NCBI GenBank assembly: GCA_002315505.1
Contig: DCGX01000012.1
Span: 7,704-71,703 of the forward strand
Direction of reading: 5' to 3'
Length of the DNA stretch: 64,000 nucleotides
Origin: Ruminococcaceae bacterium UBA1767
GTDB taxonomy: Bacteria > Bacillota > Clostridia > Oscillospirales > Acutalibacteraceae
A program made the position numbers and the translations under genes. Shown piece by piece: positions 27,079 through 35,594 of this stretch (position 1 is the first letter of the stretch; every line of letters starts with the position of its first letter). The notes beneath the pieces are model-generated. The model did no database searches, was not told the DNA's origin, and saw nothing but the letters and a program-made list of their open reading frames with translations.

Positions 27079-27107
27079 TTGATTAATTAATAACAATATG
27101 ATATAAT
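27079..27107 (+). promoter_or_regulatory. Promoter for GT8 operon
   Basis: TTGATT, 17-bp spacer, TATAAT preceded by TGA. Confidence 0.85.
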
Positions 27108-27189
27108 ATTACGGAATACAGGAATATTATTATTTACTCGGTTAAACTATTTTTCTTGATGCGGATTATCTGCAGAATAAGGAGAAAAA

Positions 27190-27996
27190 ATGAATTTATT
27201 GATTACGTTAAATTCAAATTATATATATCCGCTTTGTGTAATGCTTCACTCTCTTTCTGAGACAAACCGGAACAATCATTTTGATATTTATGTTGTGTAT
27301 TCTTCGCTGACAGAAGACGATTTTAAAATGATGGAGCGTGCACTTGGCGGCACTGATGCTGTTATTCACAGGGTGCTTGTCGATGAAAAGATATTTGATT
27401 CCGCACCTGTTCTCAGCCGAATCAGTAAGGAAACCTATTACAGGCTTCTCATAAGCGAGCTTATTCCGGATGATGTACACCGAATTCTTTATATCGACCC
27501 CGATGTTGTTATAAAAAAGGATTTAAGCGAGCTTTACGATATGGATATGAAGGGCAATACAATTGCCGCAGGAACGCATATGTTCGGTGCGGTAAAAACC
27601 TTCAATTTGTTGCGCTTGAAGCTGAAGCCCACAAGCAATTATATTAATGCGGGAATTATGCTTATTGACGTTGATAAGTGGAAGAAGACCGCACCTGTCG
27701 AAAAGGTACTTGAGTTTATTTCGCAAAACATTAAAAAACTAAGACTTGCCGACCAGGATGTTGTTAATATGATGTTTGAGGACAGCATAATTCTTTTCGA
27801 TGAAAGAAAATATAATCTTGACGAAAAAATATTTTTTGCCAGGACATTCAGAATATATACACCCGAGCCTATTAATCTCGATTGGGTGAGGGAAAACACG
27901 GTAATTATTCACTATAACGGTAGTCACAAGCCATGGAAGACAAAAAAATACAGGGGAAAGCTTGGGGAGTACTTTGAACGATATAAAAACTTCTGA
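27190..27996 (+). CDS. Glycosyltransferase family 8
   Basis: 268 residues. The GT8 metal-binding DxD is in ILYIDPDVVIKKDL, with YINAGIMLIDVDKW and DQDVVNMMF blocks and the C-terminal HYNGSHKPW motif that closes the active site. It adds glucose or galactose from UDP-sugars to an envelope glycan or glycolipid. Slightly short at the C-terminus but complete. Cytoplasmic or membrane-associated. Its last bases overlap the VTT-domain gene, so the two are coupled. Confidence 0.92.
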   Translation: MNLLITLNSNYIYPLCVMLHSLSETNRNNHFDIYVVYSSLTEDDFKMMERALGGTDAVIHRVLVDEKIFDSAPVLSRISKETYYRLLISELIPDDVHRILYIDPDVVIKKDLSELYDMDMKGNTIAAGTHMFGAVKTFNLLRLKLKPTSNYINAGIMLIDVDKWKKTAPVEKVLEFISQNIKKLRLADQDVVNMMFEDSIILFDERKYNLDEKIFFARTFRIYTPEPINLDWVRENTVIIHYNGSHKPWKTKKYRGKLGEYFERYKNF

Positions 27997-28720
27997 TAAA
28001 AGTAAACAGAAAAAATTTATGCTTGCGCAGAGAATTGCCGCAGTTTCGGTGTGTGCTGCGATAGGCATTGCTTTTCTTGTCTGCTACATTAAATACGGAA
28101 AACAGCTTTATTCGATTTTCGGAAATGTGGATTCGCTTAAGGCTTTCCTTGCACGCTTTAAAGGATACGACCAGTTGATATTTGTCGGAATAAGAGCGTT
28201 TCAGACGGTGGTAAAAATTATTCCAGCTGAGCCACTTGAAATCGGCTCGGGTGCACTTTATGGTACGTGGGGCGGACTGCTTTTCTGTATGCTCGGCACT
28301 GAAATAGGTTCGCTTGTTATTATTCTGCTGACGAAAATTTTCGGCAGGAAGCTTGTTGATTTGTTTATACCAATTGAAAAACTTGATTCTCTTAAATTCC
28401 TTCAGAATCAAAAGCGGGTATATGTGTCACTGTTTTTCATTTATCTTATTCCGGGTACACCGAAGGATGTTCTGACATATATTGCAGGTCTGACAAAGCT
28501 AAATATTCCGAAATTCCTTTTGATTACAGGTATTGCCCGTATTCCGTCAATTATTACTTCGACACTTTGCGGTGAGCAGATAATTCAGCATAATTATTCG
28601 TTAGCTATACTTATTTTTGTTATTACGGCATTGATAAGTATTATCGGTTCTTTAATTTATAAAAAAATAATTGCAAAAAAAGACAAAGAAACAGACGATA
28701 AATTTCAGGGAGAAGATTGA
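27974..28720 (+). CDS. VTT-domain (DedA/TVP38-like) membrane protein
   Basis: The best start is TTG at 27974, behind GGGGAG at 27964-27969 within the GT8 gene; the open frame begins at TTG 27962, which overlaps this RBS. 248 residues with about six membrane segments. The VTT signature is seen as PAEPLEIGSGALYG with GLLFCMLGTEIGSLV and YLIPGTPKDVLTYIAGLT. DedA/TVP38 proteins act as phospholipid or undecaprenyl-phosphate transporters or scramblases; a lipid-carrier role fits its place between a glycosyltransferase and a ligase-like gene. Confidence 0.85.
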   Translation: MNDIKTSDKSKQKKFMLAQRIAAVSVCAAIGIAFLVCYIKYGKQLYSIFGNVDSLKAFLARFKGYDQLIFVGIRAFQTVVKIIPAEPLEIGSGALYGTWGGLLFCMLGTEIGSLVIILLTKIFGRKLVDLFIPIEKLDSLKFLQNQKRVYVSLFFIYLIPGTPKDVLTYIAGLTKLNIPKFLLITGIARIPSIITSTLCGEQIIQHNYSLAILIFVITALISIIGSLIYKKIIAKKDKETDDKFQGED

Positions 28721-30069
28721 GCTTGATAACTGAAAAAACAGATACAATGAACAAACTGTGGAAAACTGCGCCGTTGACAATAGGCTTGGCGGCATTGTTA
28801 CCCGAATATGTTGCGCCTGTTTTAACACTTGTTTGTTTCATTCTTGTACTTAAAAACAGAATAGCTAATGGGATGAAGCCACGATTCGGTGCAATCGGGG
28901 CGGCCATAATTGTCTTTATGACATGGATGGTGGTTTGCTCATTTTATTCTTCGTATATTGTTTCATCTCTTGCAAGTATCGGTTTGTGGCTTCTGATGTT
29001 TATGGGATTTTATTTCACGTCGGAGGTTGTCGATACGAAAGAAAAGCTCGAAAGGGTGTTTTTCTTCGGCAGTGTTGCGGCAGGTGTTGCAGGTGCAATC
29101 GGAATAGCGGAGGTTATTCTTTACCATTACGGCAATTACATAGCACCGGGATTGGATAAGTTGTTTAATCCGTTCTGGCATTTCCTTGATGTCGGTATTG
29201 CAAAGCTGGTAGTAATTTTACCGAAGTTTATTGTTTCGGCTATGCCGAGAACGAAGTTCGTTACCTTCCCGACAAGGGGTTGCTCAACATTTACAAATCC
29301 TTTGTTCTTCTCGACTTTTGAGGTTATGATGATTCCGTTCTGTGCACATTGCTTCTTATGTCTGAAGGAAAGAAAGAAACAAATCATCGGATTGTTATGT
29401 CTGCTTCTTTCAATAGGCGGTGTTGCAAGCTCTTATTCACGTGGACCATATATTTTTGCGGCAATTGTAGTTTTGATTTTGTTCCTCTATGGTGGCAAAA
29501 AGGCTCTCAAGCTCCTGGCTGCGTGCGGAATTTCCTTGTGCGGAGTAATGGTTATTGCGAGCGGAACGGTTAAAAGATTGTTCACCTTAAATGCAAAGGA
29601 GCTTTCTGTTAACACGAGAACTGAAATATGGAAGGCTGCTTTAAAAATGTTTAAGGAGCATCCGATATTTGGCTACGGTACAGGCTTTAACAATATTCGT
29701 CAGCTTCTTCATGAAGATTTTAAAATCAAACAGCCTCACGCACATAATATTCTTTTTGAAATTCAGCTTGAAAACGGAATCCTCGGAACTTTGCTTTTTA
29801 TTGCAATTCTCATTGTATTTGCTATTAATATTTTCAAGCTATTTAAAAAAGGCGGAGAATGCAAAAATTATGCGATTACTCTTTTTGCTTCAATTGCAGG
29901 CTTTACTCTTTGCGGAATGACAGACTGTCTTTTTTACGGACTTAAACCGCTTCAGTATATGATGATGATTTTCGGAATTTCGCAGGCGGTATTTTCTCTT
30001 TTCCTCAAGGACGAGGAGGTTAATTTGATTCCGAAAAAAATAAGAGAAAAAATCCCTTTCTTAAAATGA
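28717..30069 (+). CDS. O-antigen ligase/polymerase-like membrane protein (Wzy/WaaL type)
   Basis: 450 residues, about ten membrane segments with one large outer loop. The Wzy_C region carries RGPYIFAAIVV and, further on, EIWKAALKMFKEHPIFGYGTG and QPHAHNILFEIQLENG, the conserved HxH-N region of O-antigen ligase/polymerase proteins. It probably polymerises or transfers lipid-linked glycan outside the membrane. The TTG start overlaps the VTT stop; a TTG at 28723 is an alternative. Last gene of the GT8-VTT-ligase operon. Confidence 0.87.
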   Translation: MSLITEKTDTMNKLWKTAPLTIGLAALLPEYVAPVLTLVCFILVLKNRIANGMKPRFGAIGAAIIVFMTWMVVCSFYSSYIVSSLASIGLWLLMFMGFYFTSEVVDTKEKLERVFFFGSVAAGVAGAIGIAEVILYHYGNYIAPGLDKLFNPFWHFLDVGIAKLVVILPKFIVSAMPRTKFVTFPTRGCSTFTNPLFFSTFEVMMIPFCAHCFLCLKERKKQIIGLLCLLLSIGGVASSYSRGPYIFAAIVVLILFLYGGKKALKLLAACGISLCGVMVIASGTVKRLFTLNAKELSVNTRTEIWKAALKMFKEHPIFGYGTGFNNIRQLLHEDFKIKQPHAHNILFEIQLENGILGTLLFIAILIVFAINIFKLFKKGGECKNYAITLFASIAGFTLCGMTDCLFYGLKPLQYMMMIFGISQAVFSLFLKDEEVNLIPKKIREKIPFLK

Positions 30070-30079
30070 ATCAGTTTTG

Positions 30080-30109
30080 AGCATCTGTTCTGTGAGCAGG
30101 TGCTTTTTT
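30080..30109 (+). terminator. Rho-independent terminator
   Basis: AGCATCTG / CAGGTGCT stem followed by T6. Confidence 0.85.
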
Positions 30110-30161
30110 ATTGAAATTTGCATAAAAATCCGCAAAAAGCTTACTTATTATTATCAATTTG

Positions 30162-30189
30162 TTGACAAAACATTAAAAACTATTATAAT
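30162..30189 (+). promoter_or_regulatory. Promoter for secreted lipase-like gene
   Basis: Consensus TTGACA, 16-bp spacer, TATAAT: among the strongest promoters in the window. Confidence 0.88.
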
Positions 30190-30203
30190 GATAGTGTTAA
30201 GGT

Positions 30204-30221
30204 GTATGCCCTGTGGCATAC
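30204..30221 (+). other. 5' leader hairpin
   Basis: GTATGCC / GGCATAC with CTGT loop starts about 8 nt after the predicted transcription start and before the AGGAGG RBS. Probably an mRNA-stabilising stem; too short for a riboswitch. Confidence 0.5.
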
Positions 30222-30246
30222 AATTATTTTGACAGGAGGATAATTT

Positions 30247-32394
30247 ATGAAAAAATTTCTTGCGGTTTTGCTTTGCATGGTAATGATTGCTATGACAGTT
30301 ATTCCTTGTGCATTTGCAGGACAGGACGAAACAAATTTTGACACCGCAAGCTCTGTTGAACAGGCTTTGAAAATGAGCGGTGACGAGTATCCGATAGTTT
30401 TCGTTACAGGTATCGGACAGACATTCTCATACTATCTTGATGATGCAAGTGAAAAGGTAATGTACCTTCACGGTGAAGAGCATCATTTCAGCACAATGGC
30501 TAACCTCTTCTTGCTCGATACTGAAATCACAACGATTCTCGGTGATGCATTTGAGGAAATCGGCAACGGAGATATGACATCAACTGAGGCGGCAAGGGTT
30601 CTTAATCAGCTTAAGAATAACAAAATTCTTATGGATAATTTTGGCACAAAAGAGGATGCCGCTAACTTTGCTCTTGTAATCGGTCAGATGGTAAAGACTC
30701 TTCTTACAGGTGAGTACAGTATCAATTATGACAATCTCTGTCAGCTTGCAAGAAATCTTCTTAAGGATAATATAATCGATGAAAACGGCAAGCTCCCGGA
30801 CTACATTCTTCCTGCAGTTAACGAGTGTCCTGTAAGTGAATTTGATGTTTTGCCAAACGGACAGGAAGCAACTTCATTCGGTAAAGGCAGATTCTACAGA
30901 GATGTTCCTTGCCGTGAAATTCTTCAAGAAATCGGCGAAGATAAAGTATTCTGCTACAACTACGCTCCTTTCGGTAATCTTTCAACAATTTCAGAGGGAC
31001 TTGACCATCTTATTAACGATGTAATTCTCGGTGAAGATGGATACTTCCCTGATGCTGATAAGGTTGTTCTTGTTCCTATGAGCATGGGTGCAGCTATGGT
31101 AAGCCAGTATCTTTATAATTGTGAGCAGGCAGGTAAAGACCCTCACATTGCAAGAGTTGTAAGTGTTGTTGGCTGCTGGAACGGCAGTGACATTATGGCT
31201 GACCTTATCGAGAAGAAGTATATTGAAAATTCAAAGGACCTCTTCTACACAAACTGGGATTTGATTACAGGTAACAATTCAACAACAGGTACTGTTCTTG
31301 ATGTTGCAATGCATCTTTTCCATCACGAAAATCTTTCAAGACTTATCACTGACGTTCTCAGTGCAATTTGTGATGAGCTTGTATTAAAGTCCCCGTCAAT
31401 GCTTGCACTTATTCCTTGCGACAGATATGATGCAATCAGAGAAGCATATCTCACAAGACCGGGCTATGAAAATGTTCTTAAGGAGCTCGACCAGTATCAC
31501 CAGGTACAGCTTCATCTCGAGGAGAGAATGAAGAAGCTCAATGAGCAGTATGGTATTGAATTCTATTTTATCAGCGGCTATGGTCTTGACCTCGGCGGCG
31601 GATATGAAACATATAACACAAGCCGTGATAACTATTCTTTCTTTGGTTTCCTTAATTCAGCAAATAAGGTAAATTCAGACGAAATTATTCCGATTCAGTC
31701 AACTGCTCCGGGAACATCCTATGTTCTTGCAGGAGAGAAGTTCTCTGACGAATATATTGCACAGGCAAAGGCAAACGGTACATATAAGTATATTGACACA
31801 TACAGCCAGTCAATCGACGTTTCGACCTGCTATTATCCTGACCACGTATGGACATTCTATCAGCAGGTTCATCAGCTTGACAATAACAACACAGCTTTGA
31901 AGCTCGCATTTAAGATTGCAACAGGTGAAATCACAAGTGTAAATGATTGCAAGGACACATTCCCGCAGTTCAACGATTCACGTGACCTTCGTGGAATTAA
32001 CGGAAGCGTTGATTCCATCAAAAAGATGATTGCTTCGTGTGAGGGTAAGCCGGAGTTTGATGAAATCGTTGCTGAAGCAAACACATATCTTGAAAAAGCA
32101 CAGACAATTATTGACTCAACAATTAACCACAGAGATGATGAAGAAGCATTTGCTAAGGAACTCAGCGAATTCGCTTCAAAGTTCAGCAAGACCATTAAGG
32201 GTGAGGCAACAGATACTGCAAGCGAGCCATCATTCTGGGACAAGAACGGCGAATCAATAATGAATGCGATTGATGAAATCGTTTACAAGGTATTCGGACA
32301 TTGGGGATTTGCCGACGTTACAATCACAGGCAAGCTCTTCAATATGTGGATGAAGGTACTTTGGCAGTTTATTCCTGTACTTAATCTTGTATAA
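30247..32394 (+). CDS. Secreted alpha/beta-hydrolase (lipase-like) with C-terminal tail
   Basis: 715 residues. Signal peptide with AFA cleavage. PIVFVTGIG is the first strand and oxyanion region; VLVPMSMGAAM holds a G/S-x-S-x-G elbow with Ser ~279 (proline replaces the first glycine). A downstream DVSTCYYPDHVW segment matches DASTCYLPDNTW in the lipase-like gene on the minus strand at 44778-46682, so the two are distant paralogs and this motif may carry the catalytic histidine. The C-terminal 25 residues are aromatic and hydrophobic (LFNMWMKVLWQFIP). Substrate unknown; lipid or glycan esters are possible. Strong promoter and RBS suggest high expression. Confidence 0.8.
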   Translation: MKKFLAVLLCMVMIAMTVIPCAFAGQDETNFDTASSVEQALKMSGDEYPIVFVTGIGQTFSYYLDDASEKVMYLHGEEHHFSTMANLFLLDTEITTILGDAFEEIGNGDMTSTEAARVLNQLKNNKILMDNFGTKEDAANFALVIGQMVKTLLTGEYSINYDNLCQLARNLLKDNIIDENGKLPDYILPAVNECPVSEFDVLPNGQEATSFGKGRFYRDVPCREILQEIGEDKVFCYNYAPFGNLSTISEGLDHLINDVILGEDGYFPDADKVVLVPMSMGAAMVSQYLYNCEQAGKDPHIARVVSVVGCWNGSDIMADLIEKKYIENSKDLFYTNWDLITGNNSTTGTVLDVAMHLFHHENLSRLITDVLSAICDELVLKSPSMLALIPCDRYDAIREAYLTRPGYENVLKELDQYHQVQLHLEERMKKLNEQYGIEFYFISGYGLDLGGGYETYNTSRDNYSFFGFLNSANKVNSDEIIPIQSTAPGTSYVLAGEKFSDEYIAQAKANGTYKYIDTYSQSIDVSTCYYPDHVWTFYQQVHQLDNNNTALKLAFKIATGEITSVNDCKDTFPQFNDSRDLRGINGSVDSIKKMIASCEGKPEFDEIVAEANTYLEKAQTIIDSTINHRDDEEAFAKELSEFASKFSKTIKGEATDTASEPSFWDKNGESIMNAIDEIVYKVFGHWGFADVTITGKLFNMWMKVLWQFIPVLNLV

Positions 32395-32400
32395 TAATTT

Positions 32401-32428
32401 ATCCCCGTACTCAGTGCGGGGATTTTTT
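32401..32428 (+). terminator. Rho-independent terminator
   Basis: ATCCCCGTAC / GTGCGGGGAT stem, TCA loop, T6. Confidence 0.95.
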
Positions 32429-32442
32429 CATTCAAAATACTA

Positions 32443-32471
32443 TTTACATAGCTTTAATAAAATGATATTCT
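32443..32471 (+). promoter_or_regulatory. Promoter for sialidase-fold/GH16 operon
   Basis: TTTACA, 17-bp spacer, TATTCT preceded by TGA. Confidence 0.6.
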
Positions 32472-32501
32472 ATAAATATAGTTTTATTTTCGGAGGGTAT
32501 T

Positions 32502-33671
32502 ATGAAGGTATTTTCAGGAATTTTAGCTTTTATATATTATATTCTTGCAATTATCGGATTGCCTTATGGAGATAGCAGCGTTATTTTTACTCCGCATAAC
32601 AATTTTGTTATCGAAACAAAAACGGATATTTACTGTCCGTCGGATGAAGTCTGGGTCAATGGTGCGGAATATCCGACGATTATTCAGCTTTCCTGTAATG
32701 GCGAAAAGAACGGCACGTTGCTCGCAACCTTTGAGGTTTTCGACAAAGGTTTTACAAAGTTTCGTATAATGGAAAGTACTGACAAAGGCAACTCATGGGA
32801 AGAAATTTCGTCAGTAACGGAAACGATAAGCTCTGACTTGCAGGCGGCGTGGGAGCCGTGTCTGTTTGAACTGCCCGAGGATATCGGAAGCTATAAAAAG
32901 GGTACAATAATATTAGGCGGCATTTCACTTGATGACGGATGTAAAAGCAAGACACAGCTTTCGATATGGACAAGTGAGGACTGCGGAAGAACGTGGAGTG
33001 AAATTTCCGTTGCGGATGAGGCAGGCGGCACTGGTGACGGAATATGGGAACCATGGTTTGTATATGAAAACGGAGTCCTGTATTGCTTCTATTCAGATGA
33101 TTCTGACCCTGTTTACAGCCAGACTATTGTATACAAAAGCACAACAGACCTTGTTAACTGGAGTGAAAAAATACCTGTTGTTGTCCATAAAAATCCCGAT
33201 GACAGACCGGGTATGCCTGTCGTTACAAAAATGGGAAACGGAAAATACTATCTTTGCTACGAGCTGTTGTCAGATGGAGAAAACAAGCCGTGCAGATATA
33301 AAATATCCGATTCAATTTCGGAATGGAATGCAGACGAGGAAGGTACCGAAATAATAGCATTATGTAAAAGAGAAATTCATACCTCACCGATTTGCTTGTG
33401 GATTCCAGACGGCGGCGAAAACGGTACGTTAATATTAAACGGGCAATATGGAAACAAAGGAAATAATGAATTGTTTGTAAGCTATGATTACGGTGAAACC
33501 TATTCGCTTATGGTCAGCCCGTTTGAATATGACAGCAGTAAACGTGGATTCGGCTATTCTCCGTCGATAATTTATTCAGAAGAGGATAAAAAAATATATT
33601 ACGTTAATACGGTTGACTATAAAGAGGATTTGTCAAAAATTCAGTTTGTAAGATTGGGCGTTTCGAATTGA
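32502..33671 (+). CDS. Exported sialidase-fold (Asp-box) glycosidase, N-terminally anchored
   Basis: 389 residues. Asp boxes STDKGNSWEE, SEDCGRTWSE and SYDYGETYS define a beta-propeller. Conserved-looking WEPCLF, IWEPWFVYENG and DDRPGMPVVTKMGNGKYYLCYE recall GH93 exo-arabinanases more than true sialidases; the F-R-I-P motif is not seen (YPTIIQL is at that place). The N-terminus VFSGILAFIYYILAIIGLP is hydrophobic without an AxA site, so it may act as an anchor. It starts an operon with GH16 (22 bp spacing). Substrate unproven. Confidence 0.8.
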   Translation: MKVFSGILAFIYYILAIIGLPYGDSSVIFTPHNNFVIETKTDIYCPSDEVWVNGAEYPTIIQLSCNGEKNGTLLATFEVFDKGFTKFRIMESTDKGNSWEEISSVTETISSDLQAAWEPCLFELPEDIGSYKKGTIILGGISLDDGCKSKTQLSIWTSEDCGRTWSEISVADEAGGTGDGIWEPWFVYENGVLYCFYSDDSDPVYSQTIVYKSTTDLVNWSEKIPVVVHKNPDDRPGMPVVTKMGNGKYYLCYELLSDGENKPCRYKISDSISEWNADEEGTEIIALCKREIHTSPICLWIPDGGENGTLILNGQYGNKGNNELFVSYDYGETYSLMVSPFEYDSSKRGFGYSPSIIYSEEDKKIYYVNTVDYKEDLSKIQFVRLGVSN

Positions 33672-33693
33672 GAAAATACTTAGGAGGCAGAAA

Positions 33694-34614
33694 ATGTTAG
33701 AAAAATTAATGGATTTATTTAAGCTGGCATATCGTCAGAAGGAAGCAATTTACAGAGTCGGGGACATTTTTAAAAGTGTATTTGCAAACGGATTTAATCC
33801 TAAGAGAATTTTTGCAGGCTTGTTAGCTTTTTTTGAAATGTTCGGTTGTGTTCTTTTCGATTTGCCTGTTACACCGGCAGGTGAAGAGCTTGACCTGGGC
33901 GGATATGAAATTGTTTTCTGCGACGAATTTGACGGAGATAAGCTCGATACGGACGTATGGGAATTCCGCCGATATGGTGCGGATGCAGGTGCGTTTGATT
34001 CACCATCGCAGGTCAGTGTAAGTGACGGTAAGCTTCATATTAAGGTTGAATACAAGGAAGACGGCGAATACGGAGCAGGTTGGTATATGGCTGATTTACA
34101 GCTCATAAAAAAATATAAGCAGGGATATTTTGAAATAAAGTGCAAATGTAATGACGGCGGAGATTTCTGGAGTGCCTTCTGGATTCAGGCAAGCCACCCG
34201 TATGACCACTACATTTCAAACGGCGGCTTAGGCGGTGCGGAGCTTGACATTTTTGAGGCCGCTGACCAGGAGTCAAAAATAAAGAGAGAACGTTATTCAA
34301 TTACAAATACAATTCATTGTAACGGCTTTGACGATGATATCGAAAACATAGATTCACGTGGTCTTGGCGCATTCTATGTCGGAAACAATATCTATGAAAA
34401 TTACAATACTTACGGACTTAAATGGACAGAGGAAGAGTACATTTTCTATATTAATGGAATTGAAACCGCAAGAAGCTCCTTCGCAAAGGGTACTTCACAG
34501 GTTGAGGAATCTGTCTGCGTTTCAGTTTGTGCACCGTCGGAGGTTACAATCGATAAGGATATCACATCTGAGTTTACTGTAGATTATGTAAAAATCTGGC
34601 AAAAGGCAGAATGA
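33694..34614 (+). CDS. GH16 endo-beta-glucanase-type glycosidase, N-terminally anchored
   Basis: 306 residues. The GH16 active-site motif E-x-D-x-x-E is present as ELDIFE: nucleophile Glu ~183, Asp ~185, acid/base Glu ~188. FCDEFDG at the start of the domain, GYFEIKCKC and DFWSAFWIQ are further family blocks; the protein ends with DYVKIWQ, the usual last strand. The family cuts beta-1,3/1,4-glucans, agar, carrageenan or xyloglucan. The first ~70 residues are an amphipathic helix (LEKLMDLFKLAYRQK) and a hydrophobic stretch IFAGLLAFFEMFGCVLF without a cleavage site. Second gene of its operon. Confidence 0.9.
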   Translation: MLEKLMDLFKLAYRQKEAIYRVGDIFKSVFANGFNPKRIFAGLLAFFEMFGCVLFDLPVTPAGEELDLGGYEIVFCDEFDGDKLDTDVWEFRRYGADAGAFDSPSQVSVSDGKLHIKVEYKEDGEYGAGWYMADLQLIKKYKQGYFEIKCKCNDGGDFWSAFWIQASHPYDHYISNGGLGGAELDIFEAADQESKIKRERYSITNTIHCNGFDDDIENIDSRGLGAFYVGNNIYENYNTYGLKWTEEEYIFYINGIETARSSFAKGTSQVEESVCVSVCAPSEVTIDKDITSEFTVDYVKIWQKAE

Positions 34615-34648
34615 TTTTAAAAAATACGGAATAAAAAGAGGCTATTTT

Positions 34649-35515
34649 ATGTGGATTATAATGGCGGTTTTGTCCGCCGTGTTTGCAGGCATTACATCTA
34701 TTCTTGCAAAATCCGGAATTAAAAAAACAGATTCGGTTGTTGCAACGGCACTTAGAACTATTGTTGTTCTTGTCTTTTCGTGGATTATGGTGTTCGTTGT
34801 CGGCTCAGCAAAAACAATAGGCGAAATCAGCACTAAGTCGCTCATATTTCTTATTCTTTCGGGAATTGCAACGGGTGCTTCATGGCTGTGCTATTTCAAG
34901 GCACTTTCCTCGGGCAACATAAACAAGGTAGTTCCGATAGATAAATCCAGCACAATTCTTACCGTGCTTCTTGCGATTATTTTATTCGGCGAAACGAATA
35001 ATCTGTGGATAAAGTTAGTTTGCACTTTGTTTCTTGCAATAGGAACTTTTTTGATGATTGAGAAGAAATCCGACACAGATGGGCATGAGGAAAAAGTGTG
35101 GTTCCCGTATGCGGTTGCCTCGGCTGTATTTGCGGCATTGACTTCAATTCTTGCAAAGGTCGGAATTGAAAACGTCGAGTCGAATCTCGGTACGGCAATA
35201 AGAACAATAGTTGTTCTTATTATGGCTTGGCTCGTTGTTTTTGTAAGAGGAAAGCAAAAGCTGATTAAAAATATTGACAAAAAAGAATTGATATTCATCG
35301 GACTTTCCGGTGTTGCAACGGGTGGCTCGTGGCTCTGCTACTACTATGCAATTCAAAACGGAATTGTCAGCGTTGTTGTGCCGATTGATAAGCTCAGCAT
35401 TTTAGTTGCTATTGTTTTTTCCCGGATTGTTTTTAAGGAACGGTTAAGCAAAAAAGCACTTCTCGGGTTAATAATTATTATTGTCGCAACTCTTGCAATG
35501 GCAATTTTTGCGTAA
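34649..35515 (+). CDS. EamA-type (DMT superfamily) transporter
   Basis: 288 residues made of two clear repeats of about 140: SAVFAGITSILAKSGIK/SAVFAALTSILAKVGIE, then LRTIVVLVFSW/IRTIVVLIMAW, LSGIATGASWLCYF/LSGVATGGSWLCYY and VVPIDKSS/VVPIDKLS. About ten membrane segments. EamA proteins move sugars, amino acids or metabolites. It begins 34 bp after GH16 and is probably read through from the same promoter. Confidence 0.9.
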   Translation: MWIIMAVLSAVFAGITSILAKSGIKKTDSVVATALRTIVVLVFSWIMVFVVGSAKTIGEISTKSLIFLILSGIATGASWLCYFKALSSGNINKVVPIDKSSTILTVLLAIILFGETNNLWIKLVCTLFLAIGTFLMIEKKSDTDGHEEKVWFPYAVASAVFAALTSILAKVGIENVESNLGTAIRTIVVLIMAWLVVFVRGKQKLIKNIDKKELIFIGLSGVATGGSWLCYYYAIQNGIVSVVVPIDKLSILVAIVFSRIVFKERLSKKALLGLIIIIVATLAMAIFA

Positions 35516-35541
35516 TATCTTGAACAAAATTATTAAAATAA

Positions 35542-35573
35542 AACGGCATGGAATCGAGCGATTCTATGCCGTT
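35542..35573. terminator. Bidirectional terminator
   Basis: AACGGCATGGAATCG / CGATTCTATGCCGTT stem (one G-U), AG loop region, between convergent genes. Confidence 0.9.
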
Positions 35574-35594
35574 ATTTATTACAAATAAGTAATT

